A DNA stretch of 64,000 bases from Nonomuraea jiangxiensis (GTDB lineage Bacteria; Actinomycetota; Actinomycetes; Streptosporangiales; Streptosporangiaceae). Below, in pieces: positions 36,948 through 46,047 of this stretch. Under the pieces are notes generated by a model. It was not told the origin of the DNA and did no database searches. It saw only the letters and a list, made by a program, of their open reading frames with translations. The translations under genes were made by a program, and so were the position numbers. Each line of letters begins with the position of its first letter. Within the stretch, counting starts at the first letter, position 1. The stretch spans positions 186,001 through 250,000 of the forward strand of contig NZ_FNDJ01000003.1 in the NCBI RefSeq assembly GCF_900099965.1. Reading direction: 5' to 3'.

Positions 36948-38138
36948 ATGACCGATTTCACAGACCTGACCGCCGACGAGGCACGCCGGGTCATTCTGCG
37001 CTCCCAGGGCCTGATCGGCGCCGACGCGCGCAAGGGCGGGACGCACGCCATGCTGCGCAGGCTCGGCGCCGTACAACTCGACACCATCTCCGTCCTGGCC
37101 CGCTCCCATGAGCTGGTCGCGTACGCCCGCCTGGGCGCCGTGGGCAGAGCCGGGATCGAGCGGGCCTACTGGCACAACCCCGCCCAGAGCTTCGAATACT
37201 GGTGCCACGCCGCCTGCATCCTGCCCATCGAGCACTGGCCCCTCTATTCCTTCCGCCGCCGTGCCTACCGTGAGCGGCGCTACCGCTGGCACGAGGTCCC
37301 CGACAGCGTCGACAAGCTGCTCGACCAGGTGCGCGGGTCGGGTCCGGTGACGACCTCCGACGTGGGCGGCGCCAAGAACGGCGGCCCGTGGTGGGACTGG
37401 TCCGACTCCAAGATCGGCCTGGAGTGGCTGCTGGACATCGGCGAGCTGGTCTGCAGCCGTCGCGTCGGCTGGCGCCGCGTCTACGACCTGGCCGAGCGCG
37501 TGGTCCCCGCCGACCTCCTGGCCGAGGACCTCTCCGACGAGGAGTGCATCGTACGCCTCGCGCGTGTCGCGGGTCGCTCCCTGGGCGTGGCCAACCGGAC
37601 CGACCTGATCGACTTCCTGCGCCTCAAGGGCAAGCACTCCGCGATCCTCGACGAGGCCCTGGTCAGTGGTGAGGCGGGCCTGACGCCCGTGTCGGTCGCC
37701 GGTTGGCCGGGCAAGAAGGGCCGCCCCAACGCCTGGGCGGACCCGGCGGCCCTGGAGTCCGAGCCGCGCGGCCGCCACCGCACCACGCTGCTGTCCCCGT
37801 TCGACTCGCTCATCTGGCACAGGGGCCGCACGGAGCGGGTGTTCGGCTTCGCCTACCAGCTGGAGCTCTACGTGCCCAAGCACAAGCGGGTGCACGGCTA
37901 CTTCACGATGCCGCTGCTGGCGGGCGGTCGCCTGATCGGCCGCGTCGACCCGGCCCGCGTCGGCACCACACTCGTGGCCAGGCAGCTCAGCCTGGAGCCG
38001 GGCCTGTCGGCCGCCAAGTGGGCCCCCGCCGTGCGCGAGGCCCTGTGGTCGGCGGCCGAGTGGGTCGGCTGCGACACCGTTCGCGTCGAACGCGCCGACC
38101 CTCCGGAGCTGCTCCCCATACTGAACGCGCCCGAATAG
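36948..38138 (+). CDS. Winged-helix DNA glycosylase, YcaQ/AlkX type
   Basis: A 396-residue protein of the HTH_42 (AlkZ/YcaQ) family. The catalytic Q-x-D motif of the YcaQ branch is AVQLDTISVLARSHEL, with Q43 and D45; the AZL branch would show Q-x-Q. Further family marks are AYWHNPAQSFEYWCHAAC, KIGLEWLLDIGELVCSRR and LLSPFDSLIWHRGRTERVFGF. These enzymes remove bulky N7-alkylguanine adducts and unhook interstrand cross-links. Such a gene often protects producers of genotoxic metabolites, but no such cluster is in the window. The ATG at 36948 has no clear ribosome binding site. Confidence 0.88.
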   Translation: MTDFTDLTADEARRVILRSQGLIGADARKGGTHAMLRRLGAVQLDTISVLARSHELVAYARLGAVGRAGIERAYWHNPAQSFEYWCHAACILPIEHWPLYSFRRRAYRERRYRWHEVPDSVDKLLDQVRGSGPVTTSDVGGAKNGGPWWDWSDSKIGLEWLLDIGELVCSRRVGWRRVYDLAERVVPADLLAEDLSDEECIVRLARVAGRSLGVANRTDLIDFLRLKGKHSAILDEALVSGEAGLTPVSVAGWPGKKGRPNAWADPAALESEPRGRHRTTLLSPFDSLIWHRGRTERVFGFAYQLELYVPKHKRVHGYFTMPLLAGGRLIGRVDPARVGTTLVARQLSLEPGLSAAKWAPAVREALWSAAEWVGCDTVRVERADPPELLPILNAPE

Positions 38139-38250
38139 CATCCCCCGCCGGCCCAGAACCCCGGACCGGCGGATCGCGGCGCATGCCCCTGCCCGTCGGA
38201 GGTCCACCGCTGTTCGCGCGGCCATGCCGTTCCCGGGGAACCCAGGTAAG

Positions 38251-38355
38251 GGACGCCTACGATCGGCTCGATACGCGGGTGGGACGAGCTCGGTGGACGC
38301 CTACGGTCGGCTCGATAGGCGGATGGGGCAAGGTCGGTGGACGCCTACGGTCGGC
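38251..38355 (+). repeat. 44-bp tandem repeat, two full copies and a part
   Basis: GGACGCCTACGATCGGCTCG begins copy one at 38251; copy two at 38295 begins GGACGCCTACGGTCGGCTCG, and a partial third starts at 38339. Copies one and two differ at a handful of bases. Confidence 0.85.
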
Positions 38356-38568
38356 TGGTGCTGCGTAGCGGGACGGCTCGGCGCCCCCGCAGGGTGGGGC
38401 ACGGCCCGGGCACCTGGATCGGCACGGCCGCCGGGACGGCCCGACCAGCGTGAAACGGCACCGCGGCCCATATCGAACCGACCGCATGCGTGCGCCGAAC
38501 CGAGCCGAGCCCGCACGCGCAGCCCAACGAGCGCGTACGGGCGGGCGACCATGCGACCCAACAACCGC

Positions 38569-38640
38569 GTACGCATCGGCGACCGTACCGGTAGCAGGAC
38601 GGGCGTGCGCATCGGCGACCGTGCCGGTCGCAGGGCGTGC
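38569..38640 (+). repeat. 36-bp direct repeat, two copies
   Basis: GTACGCATCGGCGACCGTAC at 38569 and GTGCGCATCGGCGACCGTGC at 38605, period exactly 36 bp. It ends next to the stop codon of the response regulator gene. Confidence 0.8.
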
Positions 38641-38659
38641 GCCAGGAGATCGCACCTGA

Positions 38660-39358
38660 TCAGGTGATCTCCAGCATGCGCTCCCGCACCGCGTAGACCA
38701 CCGCTTCCATCCGTGAGTGCAACTGCAGCTTGTCGAGGATGTTGCGGACGTGGTTCTTCACCGTGTTCTCCGAGATGAACAACTGCTTGGCGATCTCGCG
38801 GTTGTTCATCCCCTTGGCGACCAGGCGCAGGACCTCCATCTCGCGGTCGGTCAGCCGGGGCACGGGGAGTTGCGGCGGGCGTTCGGCCTCCTTGCGGCTC
38901 ATGTTCGCGAACTCGCTGATGAGCTTGGCGGCCATCGCCGGGTTGATTAACGACTGGCCCTCGTGGACGCCGCGCACCGCGGCCGGGACGTCGTTGATCT
39001 GGACGTCCTTGAGCAGGTAGCCGGTGGCTCCCGCCTTGATCGCCTCGAAGAGGTCTTCCTCCTCGTCGCTGACCGTCAGCATGATGATCCGGGTGCTCGG
39101 CACGGAGGCCTTGATGCCCTTCGTCGCCTCGATCCCGTCCTGCCGCGGCATGCGTACGTCCATGAGCGCGACATCAGGCATGAGGCGATCGGCCAGTTCG
39201 ACCGCCTCCTGCCCATCGCTCGCCTCACCTACCACCTCGATGTCGGGCTCAGCTGCCAGCGCCAGCGCCAGACTCCGCCTGATCAGCTCGTGATCGTCCA
39301 CGATGAGCACGCGGATCGGCTCGCTCTCCGCCGTGCGGACCTCACCAGGCTCGGTCAC
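38660..39358 (-). CDS. NarL/LuxR-family response regulator (orphan)
   Basis: A 232-residue two-component regulator. The receiver domain (about 15-130) has the acidic pocket in LIVDDHELIRR and the phospho-Asp D67 in VALMDVRMPRQDG. The LuxR-type helix-turn-helix is at the C-terminus: LTDREMEVLRLVAKGMNNREIAKQL then SENTVKNHVRNI. The GTG at 39358 has AAGGAGG five bases upstream; the longer frame to 39484 is not needed. No sensor kinase gene adjoins it. In Streptomyces a similar orphan regulator lies between secA and hpf, so the location is conserved. Target genes unknown. Confidence 0.9.
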   Translation of the reverse strand: MTEPGEVRTAESEPIRVLIVDDHELIRRSLALALAAEPDIEVVGEASDGQEAVELADRLMPDVALMDVRMPRQDGIEATKGIKASVPSTRIIMLTVSDEEEDLFEAIKAGATGYLLKDVQINDVPAAVRGVHEGQSLINPAMAAKLISEFANMSRKEAERPPQLPVPRLTDREMEVLRLVAKGMNNREIAKQLFISENTVKNHVRNILDKLQLHSRMEAVVYAVRERMLEIT

Positions 39359-39483
39359 GAGGCCTCCTTGGTCCGCCTCGCGACTGCCGTTCGCTCGTTT
39401 CGCTCGCTCGTCCGAACCTGACTGAGCTCGCTCACGTCTCCTCCTCGTCGGGGGGCCAGAGCCGTTGAACCGCAATGATGGCA

Positions 39484-39499
39484 CGGAACTGCGGTTCCG
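39484..39499 (-). terminator. Hairpin after hpf
   Basis: CGGAAC-TGCG-GTTCCG: a perfect six-base-pair stem with tetraloop, 30 bp past the hpf stop codon. No strong U-run follows, as is common in actinobacteria. Confidence 0.4.
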
Positions 39500-39528
39500 G
39501 GTGGTCGAGAAGATCTTTTAGCGCGCGA

Positions 39529-40194
39529 TCAGGGCTCTACGAGCCGCAACACGCCGTAGTTGTACCCGCGTCTGTTGTAGACGACGCACGGCTGGCCGCT
39601 CTCCTTGTCACGGAACAGGTAGAAGTCGTGTCCGACCAGCTCCATTTCGAGAAGGGCCTGATCGATGGTCATAGGTTCAGCCCGGTGGAACTTCTCCCGC
39701 ACGATGAGCGGCCCGTCACCGTCCATCTCGATCGGGACGATGTCGTCGTATTGCTGGTCGCTCCGCTGGAGCTCGTCCTCGTCGGGCTCGTCCTGCCGGG
39801 GGACGGTGGACTCCGTCCGGGGCGCCAGGTCCGCGACGTCAGGGAGCGTCGCGGTGATCTCCGCCACCGACGGCGGGCAGTGGTTACCGTGGTGAACCTT
39901 GCGCCGGTCGGCCAGTCGCCTGAGGCGGCCTTCCAGCTTGTCGAGGGCTATGTCGAGGGCTACGAATCGGTCGTCGGCCGAGGCTTCGGCGCGGATGGCC
40001 GGTCCTCGTGAGTGAATGGTGAGTTCGACGCGCTCTCGCTGAGCGGCGAGGCGTGGGTTGCGTTCTTTCGACACCTCCACATCGACGCGAATGAGTTTGT
40101 TGTCCAGACGTTCGATCCTGGCCAGCTTGGTCGTCACTTGGTCTCGGAACCGTTCACTCACTCCTGTGTGCCGGCCCTTGACGATGATGTCCAT
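39529..40194 (-). CDS. hpf: Ribosome hibernation promoting factor, long form
   Basis: A 221-residue protein with the S30AE domain (about 1-105, MDIIVKGRHTGVSERFRDQV start), an acidic linker (EPDEDELQRSDQQYDD) and the C-terminal dimerisation domain (about 160-220, REKFHRAEPMTIDQALLEME, then LFRDKESGQPCVVYNRRGYN). Long HPF dimerises 70S ribosomes into inactive 100S particles during stress and stationary phase. AAGGGGG lies before the ATG. The spacer upstream is 612 bp long, so a long leader is likely. Conserved neighbour of secA and comF. Confidence 0.95.
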   Translation of the reverse strand: MDIIVKGRHTGVSERFRDQVTTKLARIERLDNKLIRVDVEVSKERNPRLAAQRERVELTIHSRGPAIRAEASADDRFVALDIALDKLEGRLRRLADRRKVHHGNHCPPSVAEITATLPDVADLAPRTESTVPRQDEPDEDELQRSDQQYDDIVPIEMDGDGPLIVREKFHRAEPMTIDQALLEMELVGHDFYLFRDKESGQPCVVYNRRGYNYGVLRLVEP

Positions 40195-40806
40195 GCAACA
40201 GCCCCCTTCGTCTAACGACTGAGCAAGAGCGCCCGACTACCTGCGTATCGGGCGGGGTCTTCTGTCTGCCTTTCTCTCACCGTTACCCTCTTCCGACTCG
40301 GCGTTACCGGGAACTCACATGGCACCCGCCCGGCCGACCTGGTCTTCGACCCCACATCCGCCTGCTGAGGGTTTCGCAGCTCTGTTGCCACTACTGCCCT
40401 TCTCTTCTGACGGGGGACATCTGGACCCCCGGGAAGGCAGGACTTACCCCTAAGCCGCACCGTGATCGGTCGACAAAGAGTCGCCTTACGTGGACCGTTT
40501 TGCCTGCGGCTGGCATCGGCTAGCAGAGCCGGGGACCCCGACCCTGCGCAACCACGGACCCGAACGGGTGCCATGTCAGAACGCTATCCGCATCCAGGGC
40601 GAATGTCAGCCGGAGGGTGTGCCAAAGGATCACTTTCCGTGATTTTGGAGCGCGCCTCAACGTCGGTTAGGTGCCTGGTTTAACCCGCCGGCGGGCCGTT
40701 CGAGAGCGAAGCTCAGCATTCGCTGAGCTGCCGGGCCACCCTTCCCAGGGGAGTGACATGTGGCCTCCAGGTGAGGATGCCGATTTGGATCATTCTTTAC
40801 GCACTG
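40195..40806 (-). promoter_or_regulatory. Long gene-free region upstream of hpf
   Basis: 612 bp separating comF from hpf. No convincing gene on either strand. As minus-strand leader it holds several possible hairpins, for example GGGGG with CCCCC around a nine-base loop (about 40410-40430). It probably contains the hpf promoter or promoters, which are stress-controlled in actinobacteria. I recognise no known riboswitch. The region also holds the comF hairpin at 40710. Confidence 0.4.
40710..40729 (-). terminator. Hairpin after comF
   Basis: AGCTCAGC-ATTC-GCTGAGCT: perfect eight-base-pair stem and four-base loop, 78-97 bp downstream of the comF stop. No T-run follows, so termination efficiency is uncertain. 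Confidence 0.5.
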
Positions 40807-41502
40807 TCACCGTAATGTCTTGTGAGATCTTCGGCGTGTCGCGGCCACGGTCACGGCCAGCGAGACCGGCACCCCCGCGGCGCGCAGTGCCCTGGCGGCC
40901 TCGACCAGGGTGGCGCCGGTCGTGACGATGTCGTCCAGGAGCAGCGCACGGGCCACTGGAGGCCCTTTTACGGCCTCCGGCACCCAGAGTGACCCCACGA
41001 GGTTGGCGCCTCTCTCAGCGGAGCTCAGGCCCGCCTGATCCACCACCCGCCGCGCCTGGGCCAGCCCCGTCCACACGATCGCCTGCATCCCGGCCACCCG
41101 CAGCATGCGCGCCACCAGCACCGCCAGCCGCCCCACCGGATCGTGCCCCCTCGCCCGCAGCGTCCGCCGCGCGCTGGGCACGGGCACGACGGCGAACGCC
41201 CCGTCCGCCCGGAAGGCCCCGCCCCCGACCGCCGCCAGGACGGTGAACGCCATGGCCTGCGCCAGCACCCCCGCCAGCGCCACCGCGCCCCGCTCCTTGT
41301 ACGCCACCACCGCCCTGCGCACGACGCCGTCGTAGACAGCCGCCGACCAGCAGTCGGGCAGCCCGGGTGGCGCCGGCTCAGGCAGGCGCCGGGCCGGGGC
41401 GGCGGTCAGCGCGGCCAGGCAGCCGGCGCAACAGCGCGCCCCGCGGGCTCCGCAGCCGGCGCAGGCGGAGGGAAGGACCAGATCCAGAACGGAGCTCAGC
41501 AC
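40807..41502 (-). CDS. comF: ComF-family phosphoribosyltransferase-like protein
   Basis: A 231-residue protein. An N-terminal zinc-ribbon-like cluster CAGCGARGARCCAGC is followed by a type I phosphoribosyltransferase fold with the PRPP loop ALLLDDIVTTGATL near residue 195. ComF proteins assist DNA uptake in naturally competent bacteria, but in actinobacteria the gene is kept without known competence. The frame is open to 41784; the GTG at 41502 is chosen since the ORF then starts LSSVLDLVLPSACAGC, the family start. It lies between lpqB and hpf, as in mycobacteria. Confidence 0.85.
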   Translation of the reverse strand: MLSSVLDLVLPSACAGCGARGARCCAGCLAALTAAPARRLPEPAPPGLPDCWSAAVYDGVVRRAVVAYKERGAVALAGVLAQAMAFTVLAAVGGGAFRADGAFAVVPVPSARRTLRARGHDPVGRLAVLVARMLRVAGMQAIVWTGLAQARRVVDQAGLSSAERGANLVGSLWVPEAVKGPPVARALLLDDIVTTGATLVEAARALRAAGVPVSLAVTVAATRRRSHKTLR

Positions 41503-41686
41503 GCGCCCCAGGATGCCCGGCCCCACCGACAGTTCTGGGGCGCACGAACGCCCACCCACCCACCTGTGCGCTGGAACGTCGGCGAGCCCTGTGTGCCGGA
41601 AGGTTCGGGAGAACGGAAGGGCAGCCGCCGGCCGGGGAAAGGCGGGAAGCGGCCCAAGGCCGGAGGCTGCGCCGAGGGGTGTGTTG

Positions 41687-43480
41687 TCAGCCGAGGGGGA
41701 AGAGGGGGGCGCCGCCGTCGGACTCGATCTTGGCGGTCCAGGTCTTCTGGTCCTGGTTGAGCTCGACGACCTTGGCCCCGTCATCCGTGGCCGCCAGCAC
41801 CCGATCCCCCTGCGCCGCCAGCGACCCCAGCGCCTCCTTCAACGGCACCCCCACGGTCTCCCCGTCACCCACGTTGACCTGGTTGAGTATCTGTCCGGCC
41901 TTGTTCTCGATCAGCACCAGCAGGTGATCGGCATCCTCCCACGCCAGGTCCAGGATCTTCTCCCCGATCTCGGTCGTGGTCAGCATGTGGAAGTTCCCGG
42001 GCTGGGTCCCGCCGGCGCCCTCGATGAAGGCGCCGATCTGCACGGTGTTCTTCCCGGTCGTCACCGCCACCCGCACCCCGTCCCTGGCGATCCTGAATCG
42101 CGTGACGTCCAACCCCTTCAGCGGGAACGTCACCCGCTGGGCCCCGCCCCCGCCGGCCGGGTCGTACCGCAACAGGGCGGCGTTCTGGCGGTCGTATGTC
42201 CATAGGGACCCGTCCCGATGCCAGGTGGGCGCCGTCAGGTCCGCCCCCCGGATGACCTCCTGCCACCGACCTTCCTGCGTCAGCCCGGCCACGGAGATGC
42301 CGGTCGAGGTCCTGGCGGCGATGAGGCCGTCGCCCTCCCTGGACAGGGCGAAGCCCGAGTATCCCTCGCGCGGCTCCCCGGCGGGTCCCTGCACGGTGCC
42401 GGCCGGACCGTCCTTGCCCAGGTAGTGGACCGCGCCCCGGTTGACGTAGTAGGCGGTGTCGCTGCTGTCGTCCAGCCAGCGCTCGTCGGAGTTGGGCTGG
42501 TCCAGCCCGTACACCTCGCCGTCCACCTGCACCTCGATGGTGCGGCCCTTGGCGACCTCGTTCCTGTTGAGGCTGTATCTGATCTGGGCCAGCAGGGACT
42601 CGTCCCTGACCGGGTCGAGGCCGCCGGAGAGGTTGACCACGACGCGGTCATCGCCGTGCGTGATCGACTTGACCTGGGTCCCGGGCGGGAAGCTGGTGGT
42701 CACCGCGCCGCCCTGCAGCGCCGAGGTGGGCGGTTCGATCAGGCGCTCGAGGATGGTCTGCGCGAAGCTCTCCGTGGGCTTCAGCCGCAGCCACACGCGG
42801 TCCGCGACGAGCCGGGGGTCCTGAGGGTTGCGGCTGAGGTAATAGAGGTTCGTGGCCCGGTACGCGCGCGCCACGTCGGACGCCGTGAGCAGCAGCCCGC
42901 GGGGCAGGTCGTTGACGCGGTAGTTGTCCTCCGCGTCCTTCACCAGCTCGAAGGCGCCTCCGTCCCAGTCACCGATCGTGGGCACGTAGGAGTCGTCCTC
43001 GTTGATCTTGGCCACCCAGCGGGCCTTGAGCGAGACCTTCAGCACCGCGTCCGAGCCGTCGCGCGGGCCGGGCGGCAGGACCTCGAACCCGTCCTCGATC
43101 ACGTTCACGGGACCGGAGGGGTCCCACTTGGCCAGGGCGTTGGGGGTCAGGTAAGAGGGCAGGATCTTCGGGTCGTCCGGGTAGGCCGCCATGGCGGCCT
43201 GCAGGCCCCGGATGAGCTGGGCGGGACTCCAGCCCTTCTGCGGCCTGATGGCGATCATGCGCTGGAACGGCTTGCTCAGCGGATCGCCGCCGCCCGCGTC
43301 CGCGACGGAGTGCGGGCCGGTCACGGGGATCACCGCGCAGCCGGTGCTCCCGACGGCCACGACGACCGTCACAGCCACGACGACGCCCAGCCATCTGGTC
43401 CTCGTCACCACGGCCCCGGCACCCAGCGATCCGGTCCGCGTCATCGCGACCCGCGTGCCCAGCCGCCTAGTCGTCGTCAT
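41687..43480 (-). CDS. lpqB: Lipoprotein LpqB, partner of MtrAB
   Basis: An exported lipoprotein (597 residues from the first start) with GerMN-type and beta-propeller LpqB domains; typical segments are RLIEPPTSALQGGAVTTSFP and VVVNLSGGLDPVRDESLLAQI. LpqB interacts with the extracellular part of MtrB and tunes MtrA phosphorylation and cell division. The lipobox is VGSTGC. Three starts are possible because the first 36 codons are a threefold repeat of 12 codons: ATG at 43480, ATG at 43444 and GTG at 43408. The last gives the most normal signal peptide. It overlaps mtrB by 14 bp. Confidence 0.93.
   Translation of the reverse strand: MTTTRRLGTRVAMTRTGSLGAGAVVTRTRWLGVVVAVTVVVAVGSTGCAVIPVTGPHSVADAGGGDPLSKPFQRMIAIRPQKGWSPAQLIRGLQAAMAAYPDDPKILPSYLTPNALAKWDPSGPVNVIEDGFEVLPPGPRDGSDAVLKVSLKARWVAKINEDDSYVPTIGDWDGGAFELVKDAEDNYRVNDLPRGLLLTASDVARAYRATNLYYLSRNPQDPRLVADRVWLRLKPTESFAQTILERLIEPPTSALQGGAVTTSFPPGTQVKSITHGDDRVVVNLSGGLDPVRDESLLAQIRYSLNRNEVAKGRTIEVQVDGEVYGLDQPNSDERWLDDSSDTAYYVNRGAVHYLGKDGPAGTVQGPAGEPREGYSGFALSREGDGLIAARTSTGISVAGLTQEGRWQEVIRGADLTAPTWHRDGSLWTYDRQNAALLRYDPAGGGGAQRVTFPLKGLDVTRFRIARDGVRVAVTTGKNTVQIGAFIEGAGGTQPGNFHMLTTTEIGEKILDLAWEDADHLLVLIENKAGQILNQVNVGDGETVGVPLKEALGSLAAQGDRVLAATDDGAKVVELNQDQKTWTAKIESDGGAPLFPLG
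43373..43480 (-). repeat. Threefold 36-bp repeat at the lpqB start
   Basis: Read on the minus strand, three consecutive 36-mers start ATGACGACGACTAGGCGGCT, ATGACGCGGACCGGATCGCT and GTGACGAGGACCAGATGGCT, all sharing RTGACG, GAC and GCTGGG at fixed positions. Each begins with a usable start codon. Confidence 0.8.
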
Positions 43481-45212
43481 GGTCCGCTCCGTCCCCGGTC
43501 GCCGGCAGCAGCACCGGCGTCATCGCCCCGCGCCAGGTGCGCCGCATCTCGATCTCGGGCGGCACCAGCGACAGCGGCGAGCCTCTCAGGTCCGACCCGG
43601 CGAGCCTGGGGAGCGTCAGCCTGAACTGCGACCCCTCGCCCGGCTGTCCCCACGCCTGCAGCCAGCCGCCGTGCAGGGTGGCGTCCTCGCGCGAGATCGC
43701 CAGCCCGAGCCCGGTGCCGCCGATGGTCCTGGCCCGCGACGGGTCGGCCCGCCAGAACCGGTCGAACACCATCGTGTCCTCGCCGGTCTTCAGGCCGATG
43801 CCATGATCGCGTACGGCGATGGCCACGGCGTCCCTGTCGGCCCCCACGGTGACCACGATGTCCCGGCCCTCGCCGTGCTCGATGGCGTTGAACAGCAGGT
43901 TGCGCAGGATCCGCTCCACCCTGCGGTTGTCGATCTCGGCCATGCACGGCTCGGCCGGCAGCCGCAGCTCGAAGCGGGTGCCGTGCCGCTCGGCCAGCGC
44001 CTCGGAGTCCTCGATCGCGCGCAGCACCACCTTGGTCACGTCGACCGAGTCGAGGTCGAGGGTGGCGGCGCCGGCGTCGTAGCGGCTGATCTCCAGCAGG
44101 TCGGCCAGCATCGACTCGAACCGTTCGAGCTGGGCCTGCATGAGCTCGGCCGAGCGGGCGGCCATCGGGTCGAAGTCCTCGCGGGCGTCGTAGAGCAGGT
44201 CGGCGGCCATCCGCACGGTCGTCAGCGGGGTGCGCAACTCGTGCGAGACGTCGGAGACGAACTGCCGCTGGACCTGCGACAGCTCCTCCAGCTGGTGGAT
44301 CTTCAGCGCCAGGTTCGCGGCCATCTCGTTGAACGAGTTCGCCAGCCGGGCCAGGTCGTCCTCGCCGCGCACCTTGAGCCGTTCGTCCAGGTTGCCGGAG
44401 GCCAGGCGTTCGGCGGCCTGGCGCGCCAGCCGTACGGGAGAGACGACCTGGCGGGTGACCAGGTAGGCGATGGCGGCCAGCAGCAATACGAGCCCGAGGC
44501 CGACCACGACGATGGCCAGCCGGACGTTGGACAGGAGCTGCTCTTCCTCGTCGAACGGGAAGAAGTGGTAGACCTCGTAGTTCTGGCCGGTGGAGGGCAC
44601 GTGGACGACGCTGCCCACCAGGTAGGTCAGCTCCGGCTGGCTGGCCCCGGTGAACTTGATCTTCTCGACGGACCCGACGGGCTTGTCGTACTCGAATCTG
44701 TCGATGTTGCGCCGCAGGCTCAACTGGAGGCCCAGCGGCACGTCGGCGGGCACCACGCTGCCGGAGGCGCGCGACTCTCCCGGGGTCGTCCGGTTGAGGA
44801 TCAGCACGTCGTAGCGCTTCTTGGAGCCGTCCTCGCTGGTGCCCGTGACGGTGTCCATGACGTCGTCGAGCGGTTTGGAGCCCTTTTTACCGCTGTCGGC
44901 GGGTTTGGTCTGGTCCTCGGTCTCGGGGGCCAGCGCGTCGGCGATCTGCAGCCGGTCGGCGAACGCCTCGGTGGCGGCCGACTCCTGGCTGCTCGCCACG
45001 ACCGACCGGTTGATCTGGTCGGACAGGAACGTGCCCAGCACGACCACCACGATCACGGAGATCACCAGCGTGCTGGTGACGACCTGGAGTTGCAGCGAGC
45101 GCCGCCACACACTGCGTGCCCTGCCCGCCGCGCGACGCACCCGCCGGCGAACGCCGCCGAGAATTCGGCGGAGTGTCCGTCGGCGAGATCTCTTCTTCTT
45201 CGTCGGGGGCAT
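43467..45212 (-). CDS. mtrB: Sensor histidine kinase MtrB
   Basis: A 581-residue membrane kinase. A basic N-terminus and helix (about 45-68), an extracellular domain (about 70-230), a second helix, a HAMP domain, then the H-box FVSDVSHELRTPLTTVRM (phospho-His near 326) and HATPase_c with N-box LLFNAIEHGEG and G-boxes DHGIGLKTGE and GGTGLGLAIS. It phosphorylates MtrA, controlling cell-wall metabolism, division and development. The C-terminus is extended by a Pro/Ala/Asp tail. Overlaps lpqB by 14 bp and lies 18 bp after mtrA. Confidence 0.95.
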   Translation of the reverse strand: MPPTKKKRSRRRTLRRILGGVRRRVRRAAGRARSVWRRSLQLQVVTSTLVISVIVVVVLGTFLSDQINRSVVASSQESAATEAFADRLQIADALAPETEDQTKPADSGKKGSKPLDDVMDTVTGTSEDGSKKRYDVLILNRTTPGESRASGSVVPADVPLGLQLSLRRNIDRFEYDKPVGSVEKIKFTGASQPELTYLVGSVVHVPSTGQNYEVYHFFPFDEEEQLLSNVRLAIVVVGLGLVLLLAAIAYLVTRQVVSPVRLARQAAERLASGNLDERLKVRGEDDLARLANSFNEMAANLALKIHQLEELSQVQRQFVSDVSHELRTPLTTVRMAADLLYDAREDFDPMAARSAELMQAQLERFESMLADLLEISRYDAGAATLDLDSVDVTKVVLRAIEDSEALAERHGTRFELRLPAEPCMAEIDNRRVERILRNLLFNAIEHGEGRDIVVTVGADRDAVAIAVRDHGIGLKTGEDTMVFDRFWRADPSRARTIGGTGLGLAISREDATLHGGWLQAWGQPGEGSQFRLTLPRLAGSDLRGSPLSLVPPEIEMRRTWRGAMTPVLLPATGDGADHDDD

Positions 45213-45230
45213 GACAGGGCAGGGCGAGGG

Positions 45231-45908
45231 TCAGGCTGGGCCGGCTTTGTAACCCACCCCGCGGACCGTCACCACGATCTCGGGGTGCTCGGGGTCTTTC
45301 TCGATCTTGGCTCTGAGCCGCTGGACGTGCACGTTGACCAGCCGCGTGTCGGCCGCGTGCCGGTAGCCCCACACCTGCTCCAGCAGGACCTCGCGGGTGA
45401 ACACCTGGCGCGGCTTGCGGGCCAGCGCGACCAGCAGGTCGAACTCGAGGGGCGTGAGGTTGATCGTCTCCTCACCCCGCTTGACCGAGTGGCCGGCCAC
45501 GTCGATGGTGATGTCGCCGATCTGGAGGATCTCGGGGGTCGGCTCGTCGGTACGGCGCAGCCGCGCCCGCACCCGCGCCACCAGTTCCTTCGGCTTGAAC
45601 GGCTTGACGATGTAGTCGTCGGCACCGGACTCCAGCCCGAGGACGACGTCGATCGTGTCACTCTTCGCCGTGAGCATGACGATCGGCACCCCGGACTCGG
45701 CCCTGATCCTGCGTGCGACGTCGATGCCGTCCGCCCCCGGCAGCATCAGATCGAGCAGCACCAGGTCCGGGCGCGTGTCCCGGAAGGCGTCGAGGGCCTT
45801 GTCACCGTCGGAGACGAACGACGGCTCGAAGCCCTCCCCGCGCAACACGATCCCCAGCATCTCGGCGAGAGCGGCGTCGTCGTCGACGACCAGCACGCGA
45901 CCTTTCAT
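45231..45908 (-). CDS. mtrA: Response regulator MtrA
   Basis: A 225-residue OmpR-family regulator. The receiver domain has D53 in LVLLDLMLPGADG as phospho-acceptor and K near 104. The winged-helix domain (about 130-225) ends VNVHVQRLRAKIEKD, then VTVRGVGYKAGPA. This sequence is highly conserved in actinobacteria. First gene of the mtrA-mtrB-lpqB operon; GAGGGG precedes the ATG at 45908. Confidence 0.96.
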   Translation of the reverse strand: MKGRVLVVDDDAALAEMLGIVLRGEGFEPSFVSDGDKALDAFRDTRPDLVLLDLMLPGADGIDVARRIRAESGVPIVMLTAKSDTIDVVLGLESGADDYIVKPFKPKELVARVRARLRRTDEPTPEILQIGDITIDVAGHSVKRGEETINLTPLEFDLLVALARKPRQVFTREVLLEQVWGYRHAADTRLVNVHVQRLRAKIEKDPEHPEIVVTVRGVGYKAGPA

Positions 45909-46047
45909 GGCCCCTCATTCGTTCTACGCATTGTGGGACATACCCGCACGATCGCTGAAGGTTACCCTTGGTCGGCCCATGAACGTGACATGAGCCCAAC
46001 AAAAGGCGAATTTTAGGGTCCCCCCTGCGACCGCCATCTCAGTCTGC

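Larger units (their letters stand above)
38139..38659. other. Gene-free stretch with direct repeats
   Basis: About 520 bp between the glycosylase gene and the convergent response regulator gene. It holds a 44-bp and a 36-bp direct repeat, listed separately. The middle part (38360-38560) is rich in GCACGGCCGG-like words but shows no further order. Confidence 0.6.

Noticed and set aside
36922..36951. Nine-codon frame ending on the glycosylase start (ATGA)
   Set aside because: Too short, no ribosome binding site; not distinguishable from chance.
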